Shown here one piece after another: positions 25,001-33,422 of a DNA stretch of 64,000 nucleotides. The notes beneath the pieces were generated by a model. The model had not been told where the DNA came from. It saw only the letters and a program-made list of their open reading frames with translations, and ran no database searches. Origin of the DNA: Tyto alba. Its lineage: Eukaryota > Chordata > Aves > Strigiformes > Tytonidae. A program made the translations under genes and the position numbers. How positions within the stretch are numbered: position 1 is the stretch's first letter; each line of letters begins with the position of its first letter. The stretch covers positions 14,945,387 through 15,009,386 of the forward strand of contig NW_024881321.1 in assembly GCF_018691265.1 (NCBI RefSeq). The letters are read 5' to 3'.

Positions 25001-27094
25001 TCATATTCTGTCAAAAAAGACATATCCACAAACTGTCTTTAGTGGTTTTGCTTTGTTTACATGTACTAATTTTTTCATTTTTAAAAATATTAAAATGGTG
25101 TTATTAAATTTTCATTTAAAAATACTGCTGAAAATAAAGGGCAACTGTGGTATGTTTTAGTCACAAAAAGTAGCTTCTTAGAGTCTTTGAACAACTGACA
25201 AAATGTCAGTTTAATGGTATTTTTTGTTTCTTGTTTGTTAAATTGTTCTCATTGAAGAGTGCTGTTAAATAACAGAAAAAAAAAATAAGCTTGTAAATTA
25301 ACAAGTTGAGTTAATAATCTAAAATACTTCAGCATTACAAAGGCATAAAGCTCCCATCAAATTTTTACTCTCACTGAATCCTTTAAGAGTGAAAATGAAC
25401 TTAAATTGAGATATATTTTCTGTACCAATCAACACAAAATATTTGGAACAGCTAGTGAAAGGAAGTAACTAAATCTTACCTATTGTAATGTGAAATTATT
25501 TCTTAAATTGGTCAAGACACCAATCTTTCTAGTTTGATTTGAATGAAGAAATACAAACTGGTTTAGTTTAGCAGATGATTTCAGGCAAATCAAAGGAGTA
25601 AAATTTAACTAAAGCTCTACAGCAACATTGCAGATTCTATTATTTCATTTTCAGCTTCATACTTTTGATATGTTAATACTGATTGGCTTCTCATAATTTC
25701 TTCTATTGAATTTTGAATTACATTGTTTGATTCCCTATTATTCAAGTCTGACTACACTGCCAATATAATTACTGCACCTTAAAAGTGAAATGAGGTATCA
25801 TAAAAACTCAGACTATAAATTTAAGCCTTCATTTCAAGAGAATCTCAGTACAATCTTTCCAATCTGTTAATAATCTTTGCAGTTTATGACTTCATCTTTT
25901 TTAGTGAATTTAAAAGTAAGAAACCCAAGTCTTTTTTTCTTAAACATCCAATGATTAGCTCTTAATTTTGGCCTGGCTTCTCTCCAGAGAGTTCCTCAGT
26001 TAATTTTCAGTGCAATGAAAATGAAAGTTTATTTGATTTATACTTAAGTATAAACCATAGTAGGAAAAATTTCGCCTTTTGGTAATAAAAAGTAAATTTT
26101 CACCCCCAATAATTTTCTGTTGAAACTTTGTTATATCTTAATTTGGAAACAGTTTTTAAATAATTTTTTGGCATCATAACAAACATTTATATGATGCAAT
26201 ACTCAGTTATATACAAGCACCAGTACATAAGGGTTAATTTTCTGATTAAATTGAACAAAAACTATGGAGAATTGCCAGAAATATGTCACTGTAGAATAAT
26301 TATTTTTAAAACACCTTACAAACAGTTTTTAATTTTTTTTTTTTTTTTTTTTTTTTTCATATACCTTACTCACTGGTCACTTGCCTCCTGGATCTTCAGA
26401 AAAAAAATGTGTTCTTTCTAAAAGTTGAACGTGATTCAGAAGAAGTCTTATGAGAAATTTTCTAAAACATACACAATGTAATTAATCTTGAGGTTAACAG
26501 AACTGTTTCAGTAGTTTATAGGTAGCTGTCAATGATGTGAGATACCAGTGACACATGTTTACATGTGTGATGCTTATCTATGATAGGCAGTGGAAATCTG
26601 TGATTTAATTCATTTGCTAAACATGGGATATAGTGATACTTCAGATAACCGAAGGTATCCAGGATATTGTCATGAAGATGACACATAACAATGTAGACAC
26701 AATTAAGTTGCACAAATGAGGGACTTCAGTGCTGTTGGCAGTGTCTCAGGGTACTGTTATGTGGTAGGACCACAACAACACCAGAGGAAACCCAGAAGCA
26801 GGTACTGTGAAGTGTGGACATAACTACTCAACTATACAGGGAATTGCCTTTAAGTCTATGAATAAAAAGCTACAACACTCAGCTTGGCAATGTGGGGATC
26901 ACTGGTTTACATGCAATTATCAGTCCAGAGGTAAGCAAACTATGTGATACTCAGATGAAGTAAAATTGTTGACTGGAGGAATGCAGCTAAATTTATGCGT
27001 CATACATTTAGAATCTGAAGTGAGACTAGCAGATTCTGAAGACAAAATTAGTTTGAAATCTTTCCTGTAAATTATTTCAGCTGATAATTTATAC
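25001..27094. other. AT-rich intron
   Basis: A T run of about 25 lies at 26333-26357. No gene or named element. Confidence 0.5.
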
Positions 27095-27185
27095 ACCACA
27101 GAATAATAGAACAGTACAGGGTAGAATCAACTTTGAAAGATGTTCTGGTACAACATTTCATGGGAAAGGGAGTCTACATGAGAAT
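27095..27185 (-). mobile_element. Old CR1 3' end
   Basis: The plus strand reads ccacagaataatagaacagt, then caactttgaaagatgttctg and gtacaac. This looks like a diverged reverse complement of the CR1 terminus (tcatagaatcatagaatgg...catctagtccaac). Confidence 0.5.
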
Positions 27186-27684
27186 GAGACCATTATATAC
27201 CTTACACACATACATACACTACCTGATATTTTACATACGGCTATTAAAAGGTAAATTTTTTTAATCTTGGTTCTATTTTTAACCACTTTCAGCAATTCAC
27301 AGAACAAACAAAAATAGTTGTATTCCTTTCATCTGACTTATGCCAATAGACTCATTTCACTCCACAGTGGTAAATTTTGCAAATATTAAAGAAAATTATT
27401 ATGAAAAACTAGGGCAGGGACCAATAACCAACAAAGACTACATGATCTCTTTCTACACAATAAGAGCTAGAGGTGAGGTTGGTGTGTTGTTTAAGTTACC
27501 TTTCATAAGTGCTTCGCAGATTTAAATAAGCACTTTAAAGATTGCAGTAATGCACAGTATTGTGTGCTAGCTTCTCAGTTGGCACAGATGTTGAAAAATA
27601 AACAGCTCACAATGCTGACAAAGAAACTTTTAGCCCTGTCATATTTGACTGCTTCCTTTGTAACACATTTTGTACTGGAAAGTA

Positions 27685-27743
27685 AAAAAACAAAAACAAA
27701 AACAAAAACAAAAAAAAAAAAAAAAAAAAAACAAAAAAAAACC
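27685..27743. repeat. A-rich simple repeat
   Basis: Four or five CAAAAA units lead into an uninterrupted A run of about 22, followed by caaaaaaaaaccc. Confidence 0.9.
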
Positions 27744-27770
27744 CACCACCTCTCTGAGATATCAGTACGA

Positions 27771-28792
27771 CACAACATCCTTGCTTAGGCCCAGAGGGCA
27801 ACTGACCACCAAGAAGCTGCTCAGTCATTCCCTCCCCCATTGCAGAGACTGGAGGGGAGAATATGGAACAGGAATGGCTGAAGGAATCCATCTAAGGACT
27901 GGGAGGGGTCACTCACCCATTATGGTTACAGGCAGAAGACAGACTTGTTAGGGGAAGAAATAGAAAACATCATTTTAATTCAAATATTAACAAGACAACA
28001 CTTAACAGACAAGGTGGGGACAATGCAAAGCACCACCACATCCAAAAACACCTTCCCAACCCCTCCCTTCTTCCCGGGCTCAGCTCCACTCCCCATCTCT
28101 CTCCCTCCTCCCCCAGCAGCGCAGGGGGCAGGGGATGGGGGTCACAGCCAGCTCGCCGTTCCTTTCTTCTGGGGACAGGGGATGAACGCTGCACATCCCT
28201 CCCCTGCTCCACGAGGCTCCCCTCTCACTGCAGACAGTCCTCCACAAACCTTCCCTGGTGTGAGTCCTCCCCACGGGCACAGCCATTCCCACGCTGCCCT
28301 GGTGTGAGTCCCCCCCGCGTGTTTCAGTCCTCCCAGCGCCGAACCACAACAGCGGGGGCCGCTTCTCTTCTCAGGGTCCCAGCCTCCTTTAAATGCAGAC
28401 ACCTGTCCTGGCGTGGGCTCCTCCACAGACTTCAGGTTGGCTTCTACTCTACCAGACCCCCATGTGTGCCAGGGTGGGCTGCCCTGCCATCTCACCACAG
28501 GATAGAGGGGTCTCTGCTCTGGCGGTCCTCCCCCACATCCTTCTCCTTCCTTCCGCTGACCCGAATACCCATCCTCCTCGCAACTCCTCCTCACAAGTCC
28601 CAGCCTCCTCTCACGTTCCCCTTCTTAAATACGTTATTGCAGAGGTGCAGCTGATTGGCTCAGCCCTGGCCAGAGGCGGGTCCGACTTGGAGCCAGAGGA
28701 GCTTTCAAGAAGCTTCTCACAGGAGGCACTGCTGTAGCCCCCTCCTCCACTGTCAAGAAAAAAAGCAAACCACAGAAACCCAGCACACACAA
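27771..28792 (-). mobile_element. Solo ERV LTR, family A copy 1, with duplications
   Basis: The LTR is 27776-28787 (1012 bp) and is flanked by a perfect 5-bp duplication CACAA at 27771-27775 and 28788-28792. On the minus strand it begins TGTGCTGGGTTTCTGTGGTT and carries, in order, a GAA/TTC array, a CCAAT box and TATTTAAG, then GC-rich R/U5 sequence; its 3' end has decayed from TGACA-type. No gag, pol or env sequence adjoins it, so it is a solo LTR. A 5-bp duplication suits ERVL- or ERV1-type integrases better than the 6 bp usual for ERVK. It has the same sense as KLHL1. Confidence 0.88.
28624..28717 (-). promoter_or_regulatory. LTR promoter: HSE-like array, CCAAT, TATA
   Basis: On the minus strand aGAAgcTTCttGAAa lies at 28717-28703, three perfect alternating nGAAn units with correct spacing. 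A CCAAT box lies at 28658-28654 (gagCCAATcag) and a TATA-like TATTTAAG at 28631-28624. The order and spacing look like a heat-shock-type RNA polymerase II promoter. Activity is inference. Confidence 0.6.
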
Positions 28793-28838
28793 AGTGACTG
28801 CAAATCTTAGCGTCATGATTTATGACAGTTCTTGTTTT
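28793..28838. other. 46-bp intron spacer between two opposed LTRs
   Basis: Only 46 bp of original intron remain between the duplication of copy 1 and that of copy 2. It contains gtcatgatttatgac, a short inverted repeat. Confidence 0.8.
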
Positions 28839-29764
28839 AATCGTGTGTTGGGTTTGTGTGTGGTGGGGTTTTGGCAGTGGCGGAGGGGGCTACAGAGGTG
28901 GAAGTCCTGTGAGAAGCTTCTCAAAGCTCCCCCAGCTCCAAGTAGGATCCATCTCTGCCCAAGGCTGAACAAATGAGCAATGGTGGCTGTGCCTCTGCAA
29001 TATATTTAAGAAGGGGAACCTGAGAGGATGAGTTGTGAGGGAGACATCTATGCAAACACCGAGGTCAGTGGAAGAAAAGAGGAGGTACAGGGGAGGTGCA
29101 GAGCAGATTCCTCTGCAGCCCCTGGTAGGTGGGCAGACTGTCCACTTGCAGCCCATGGAGGACCCCACGCCAGAGCAGGTGTCTGTACCCGAAGAAGGCT
29201 GAGACTCTGATGGAAGCCTGCACTGGAGCAGTCTGTTGCTGGGAGGACTGCAGCCTATGGGAAGGACTCACATTGAAGGCAATTTGTGGTAGACTGTTTC
29301 CCATGAAAAGGACCCCATGTTGGAGCGGGAGAAGACTGTGATAAGTCCTCCCCCTGAGGAGGAAGGTACAGCAGAAATAACGGTATTGAACTGACTGCAA
29401 CCCCTCCATCCCCTGCCCCTGTGCTGCTGGAGGGGAGGAGGTAGAGAAACAGGGAGCAAAGCTGAGCCCAAGAAGAAGGGAGGGGTGGAGGGAAGGTTTT
29501 TTTAAGTTGTGGCTGTATTTCTCGCTCTCCTACTCTGATTGATAAATTAGCGGTGATGGTGTTCAAATTAAATTGATGTTCTACTTCTTCCCCAGTCCAA
29601 TTTGTCTTTTGCCTGTGACCATAACTGGTGAGTCATCCCTCTCTGTCCTTGTTTCAATCACTGAGCCTTTTATATTTTCTCCTCCCCATCCCTGAAGGGG
29701 GAAGGAGCAAGAGAGCGTCTGCATGGTGTTCAGTTGCCCTCTGGGCTTAATCCATAAGAAATCA
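28839..29764 (+). mobile_element. Solo ERV LTR, family A copy 2, opposite strand
   Basis: The LTR is 28844-29759 (916 bp). It begins TGTGTTGGGTTTGTGTG and ends cttaatccataaga, with flanking AATCG (28839-28843) and AATCA (29760-29764), a 4-of-5 match. It is the same family as 27776-28787 but inverted. A polyadenylation signal ATTAAA is at 29567-29572. It is antisense to KLHL1. Confidence 0.85.
28912..29010 (+). promoter_or_regulatory. LTR promoter: HSE-like array and TATA (copy 2)
   Basis: aGAAgcTTCtcAAAg lies at 28912-28926 (third unit one base off) and TATTTAAG at 29003-29010. The CCAAT box is degraded to gagCAATgg near 28975. Confidence 0.5.
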
Positions 29765-29999
29765 TGTCCTTCCAAGCATTATTTTCTTGATCCCTTTTAG
29801 AGTGTGTATATTTTTTGTACATCTAGACATTACAATACCAGTAACTGGTCATGTAGTGATCTGACACTCTTAGCCAACCTTCAGCTTTTTTCCTATATTC
29901 TTCAAAATACTATCTGAAACAGTAATATGAGAAGTAACAGTAGAATTTTGCTTTAGCTAAAAGTAATTGAACAGTTACTTTTATTGAGTTAGGCTAAAG

Positions 30000-30675
30000 C
30001 TATTATTAGTGTTGCTAGTATAGTGTTGTTAGAATTATAACTGTTAAGTTTTTTTGATCACAAGTTAGGCATAGGGTTGGGCATTGCGGGGAGTTGGATG
30101 AGCAGGGGAGTGGGGCGGTGGGGGGAGTGAGTCTGTGGTTGGGTGTCACGTAAAGAGGAATGGAAGCCAGCAGAAAAAGGGTTAAGCGAAGAACTCCTGA
30201 TGAAGAGGAACCTGGACTTCGATCCCCCAACACCCTCCCCCCCCCACCACCCCCCACCCGAAGAGGACCACTGAGACCAGCTGTGAATTCGAGAAGAAGC
30301 GGAGGGAAAGGGGAAGGAAAGCGAGTGTTCTTGTTGCTTGGCTTGGCTGTGTTGCACTGTTCTTTGATTTAATGTTTAAACCGAAGGTTACATACGACAT
30401 TGCGGTTGCCTCCCCTGCTCAGCAGCTGTCTGTTTTGTGATAAGAAGTAGTGAAGCAGTGCAAAAGTGCAGGGAGAGACAGCCTTGAAGAAACCAAGGAG
30501 AAACTACGCAGGTACAGAGAAAAAAAAAAAAAAAAGGAGGACTGGAACTATAAAAAAGAGGTTCCTGCTGGGGCAGGGCGTGCCATTGCGCCCAGCGCTG
30601 TATTTTTTGCTCCACTGACTTTGTCCCCAATAAAACCTTTTTTTTATATAAATATTGGCTTGTTTCTCACAGTAA
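30000..30675 (+). mobile_element. Probable ERV LTR, unclassified
   Basis: This GC-rich block contains a hairpin-like stretch (gctggggcagggcgtgcc then attgcgcccagc, near 30567-30597). A polyadenylation signal AATAAA follows at 30629-30634, then a T run, ending near tgtttctcaca at about 30671. That is an R/U5 layout. The 5' end and the duplication are unresolved. It is not family A. Confidence 0.45.
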
Positions 30676-31480
30676 CTACTTAAGCATGTCAGAGAATCAT
30701 CTGCTATGCTTATACTGGTAAAGGAAACATGTCAAGAAACAACTGTGTAGCACCAGCTGGGTTAGGGCTACAGTCCCCTACAGGATACTTGACTGGAAGA
30801 GAGTTCACTGGAGTGGTTCAAACCAGAGCCATGATTTGAGTTAACAACAGAGAAGGAAGGGTGACGAAAATCTGGTGTTTGAGGTCTCTCCCTGTTTTTC
30901 TTTTTACTTCGTAGTGTCATATACCCAATATGAAGAAACCTCAGGATGTCTTTTGAGGATTCCAGTATCACTACTTGATTTTAAAGCAGATTTGAACTTG
31001 GATTTCTTTCTTGATTTTGGACAAGTGAGTCATCTCATCATGATTAATATCTGGATATTAACATTCCAGGATGACAACTAGGATGCACAACCAAAAGTAT
31101 TTGCTATTGTCATACTACACTTGTCTTTTTTTCTTTCATGGTCTGAAGGAAATAAATTTTACACTAATACAGAGAAGAAATAGCTCAGTGATGTCTTTTG
31201 CTGTATGACCGACTCCTTCATTCACTGGACCCTCAGCTGAGAGTTTGATCTCTATGGAACAGTAAGTATGCTCAAATGAACATGAAGAGATTTAGATATG
31301 TGAGAACAATGTCTCTGGCTTCCTATGCAGAAATAACTCCTGTAGACATTGATATGATCTGGTGTTATTGCTACTACAATTATGGAATTATTTAAAAATC
31401 ACCATCAAAAAAGAAGACTGACATGGCAGCTGATTCTGACCTCACTCATCACTGCCTAGTTCTCAGTGCTTCACCGTAAA
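30676..31480 (-). other. Possible ERV internal leader or intron
   Basis: This sequence lies on the internal side of the LTR at 31521-32108 if that is a 5' LTR. The minus-strand open frame 30768-30971 has no recognisable gag or pol motif. It may be degraded provirus or plain intron. Confidence 0.3.
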
Positions 31481-31484
31481 CAGG

Positions 31485-31518
31485 CCTTTTTGGTGCCCAA
31501 TGTGGGGTGCCAAAAAGG
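31485..31518. promoter_or_regulatory. Primer-binding-site-like palindrome beside an LTR
   Basis: The plus strand has TGGTGCCCAATGTGGGGT at 31491-31508. This differs from the tRNA-Lys(1,2) primer binding site by three C-to-T changes, two of them at CpG. The arms cctttttggtgccc and gggtgccaaaaagg form an imperfect inverted repeat, so the minus strand reads similarly (TGGCACCCCACATTGGGC). It starts 2 bp from the 3' end of the minus-strand LTR at 31521. Confidence 0.55.
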
Positions 31519-31520
31519 GC

Positions 31521-32108
31521 TGTGATGGGTTGACCCCAGCCAGCTGCCAAACACTCACCCTGCCTTTCACACACTGCCTTCTCCTGTGGGATAAGGAGAA
31601 AATAAAAGGAAGGTGAGAAGACTCATGGATTGCAATAAAGACAATTTAATAGGGAAAATAAAACCTGTGCACTCAAGCAGAGAAACAAGAGGAGTTAATT
31701 CACTACTTCCCATTGGCAGGCAGATGTTCAGCCACATCCTGGTAAACAGGGCCTCAGTATGTGTAACAGTTGCTTGGGAAGACAAATGCCATTACAACAA
31801 TTGTCATCACCCTTCCTCCTCCTTTCCCTGATCTTTTTATTGATGAGCACAATGTCATACAGTATGGAATATCCCTTTGGTCACTTGGGGTCAGGTGTCT
31901 TGGACATATCTCCTCCCAACTTCTTTCCTACTGCAGATCTACTGGCTTCTGGAGGGGTAGTGGCGTAGGGAAGAGAGAAAGCCTGGATGCTCAGCAATAG
32001 CCAAAACACTGGTGTGTTACCAACAGTGTTTGAGCCACAAGTGCAAAGCACAGCACCATGCAGGCTGCCATACAGAATGTTAACTCCACCCCAGCCAGAC
32101 CCAGCACA
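31521..32108 (-). mobile_element. ERVL-type LTR, family B, probably a 5' LTR remnant
   Basis: On the minus strand it runs from TGTGCTGGGTCTGGCTGGGG and gagttaac through aagaagttgggaggagatat, ccaaagggatattccatac, gcatttgtcttcccaagcaa and ggctgaacatctgcctgcca to a 3' end near caacccatcaca. This matches the LTR at 61958-62529 throughout. An ATTAAA signal is present (ccctattaaattgtc). A primer-binding-site-like palindrome adjoins its 3' side, so it may be a truncated provirus. No matching duplication was found. Confidence 0.8.
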
Positions 32109-32215
32109 CTAGCTGAAAGGAGAATGATTATCTGGAGGTACTAGACAGAAGAAAAGAAGAAAACTACTATTTACTTCTCTGGAAAAAAAAAAAAAAAAAA
32201 AGGAACTGAAGCCTG

Positions 32216-33010
32216 AGTCATAGAATCATAGAAGCATTCATACAAAGGGAGCTCCAAAGAACCTTCAGTGGTCAACTCTCAATCAAATCAGGGTTAGCAT
32301 CTACACTGAATTTGGTGATTGCCTGGTCTAGCTAATTCAGGAAAACCTTCAATGAAGAAGACTTCTTAGCCTCAGAAAAAAACTTGTTGCAGTGGTTCAC
32401 TGTTTTCCATGTGATTTCTTGCCCTCCAGCCAATGTCCAACCTCAACTGTCCATGCTACAACTTAGGGCACTTTCCCTTTCTGACATTTTGTGGTGCTCC
32501 TAAGAAGAATTTGGTTCCATGATCCTCCCTCCAAGAAGATTTAGATTGCAATTAGGTCATCACTTAGCCTCCTCTTCACCAGATTAAACAAGCCAGCTTC
32601 CTCAACCTTTCCTCTCCAAGCTGACATACCATCTTGGTAGTCCATCACTGGACCTTCTCCAGTTTCTTCCTATGTCTTTTGAATTGCAGAGTGCAAAACT
32701 GGAAACAATATTCCAGATGCAGCCTTAGCAGCACCAGGTATTATGGGAATAACGACCTTATATGGCCTGCTGACAGAATTTTTCCTGATGAAGAACAATA
32801 TGCAGTTTTCCTCGTTCATGCTGCTGGCTCACACTCAGTCCAGTATCTGTCATAATCCCAAGGGGGTTTTTCCTGAGAATATTTACCATTCTTCCTGTCC
32901 TTCTTAGCATGTTATGATATCCGGGGTTACTCCTCTTCAGTTACACAACTCTGAAATTCTCGGGTATCTGTTGGCCCAAACCTCAAGTTTATTGAGGTCA
33001 CTCTGGATGA
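32216..33010 (-). mobile_element. Old CR1-type LINE fragment
   Basis: The plus strand starts tcatagaatcatagaagcat (3' terminus). It continues through cttagcctcctcttcaccag, caacctttcctctccaagct, ggaccttctccagtttcttc and ggaaacaatattccagatgc to a gaggtcactctggatgaagg region. That is a diverged CR1 copy in reverse. It stops about 160 bp from the KLHL1 exon. Confidence 0.7.
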
Positions 33011-33059
33011 AGGGCTGCCATTAATTTTTTCTAAATTTTAACAGTTTTGCTTTTAAACA

Positions 33060-33170
33060 CCCAGAGTATTCAGCAGTTGCATATTATAATCACAGTAACG
33101 GTGATATTAACTATTATTAGTATTACTATCAGTATCAGTAGTATTATTATCAAAAATAATAGTTAAAAAA
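33060..33170. repeat. Imperfect ATT/ATC-rich repeat next to exon donor
   Basis: gtaacggtgatattaactat continues with attagtattactatcagtat and similar units up to the exon donor. On the KLHL1 sense strand the first bases after GT are U-rich (gtattttttaactattattt). Confidence 0.6.
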
Positions 33171-33173
33171 TAC

Positions 33174-33386
33174 CTGAGGTGGAAGCAGTGGTAATCTGAT
33201 ATAAGCAAGTAGCATACTTAGGTCATTGCATCGCCTCTGCATATCGTATTTCACCCACATCATTAAGGCATGGAAAATGGTTTCTTCATCAGGAACATTC
33301 ACATCATCACTAGCAAGAAGTTTATGGAGTTCTTCAGCTGGTAGAAGTAAAAATTCTTGATTTCTTATAACTTCCATTATATTCTC
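33174..33386 (-). CDS. KLHL1: KLHL1 internal exon (BACK domain part)
   Basis: On the minus strand an acceptor (cttcttctcAG at 33388-33387) is followed by an open 71-codon exon that starts [12 protein letters not shown], contains [19 protein letters not shown], ends IRLPLLPPQ and meets a GT donor at 33173-33172. Both ends are phase 0. The sequence belongs to the BACK domain of the KLHL1/KLHL4/KLHL5 group; MMWVKYDMQ and LLASDDVNV fit KLHL1, where the paralogues, as I remember them, read CSDDINV and MQWVGHD. BACK links the N-terminal BTB dimerisation domain to the Kelch propeller. KLHL1 is known as a neuronal, actin-binding cytoplasmic protein. The exon length is divisible by three, so skipping would remove 71 residues in frame. 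The donor GTATTT lacks G at +5. The KLHL1 assignment rests on remembered family sequence; BTB-BACK-Kelch membership is near certain. Confidence 0.93.
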
Positions 33387-33422
33387 CTGAGAAGAAGAAA
33401 GTATTTCAGATTCAGTAATACT
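33387..33422 (-). promoter_or_regulatory. Tandem 3' splice sites of the BACK exon
   Basis: The used acceptor (tttcttcttctcAG, AG at 33388-33387) has a good pyrimidine tract. A second acceptor-like sequence, ttttattttcttccAG, has its AG at 33422-33421, 34 nt upstream. Use of the upstream site would add 34 nt, shift the frame and bring TAT TAC TGA into the phase-0 frame, so it would be a decoy or an NMD switch. Confidence 0.6.

Larger units (their letters stand above)
9970..33173 (-). other. KLHL1: KLHL1 intron between the two exons (23.2 kb)
   Basis: This is the interval between the donor GTATTT at 33173 and the acceptor CAG at 9970, in phase 0. It holds CR1 pieces at about 10.6, 11.9, 13.3, 22.5, 24.4, 27.1 and 32.2 kb and a cluster of LTRs between 27.8 and 32.1 kb. 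The rest is AT-rich unique-looking DNA with no open frame that looks coding. Confidence 0.88.

Noticed and set aside
28142..28594. 150-codon minus-strand open frame, and several others of 70-130 codons at 27.9-29.6, 44.2-45.3 and 52.6-53.4 kb
   Set aside because: All lie inside GC-rich solo LTRs, where stop codons are rare; frames differ between copies and none resembles a retroviral protein.
27771..29764. A single provirus with two LTRs in the 27.8-29.8 kb region
   Set aside because: The LTRs are in opposite orientation, each has its own 5-bp duplication, and only 46 bp lie between them.
33150..33173. Extension of the BACK exon past PPQ
   Set aside because: The VFFNYYF reading is intron after the donor; the next exon supplies ILADLEN.
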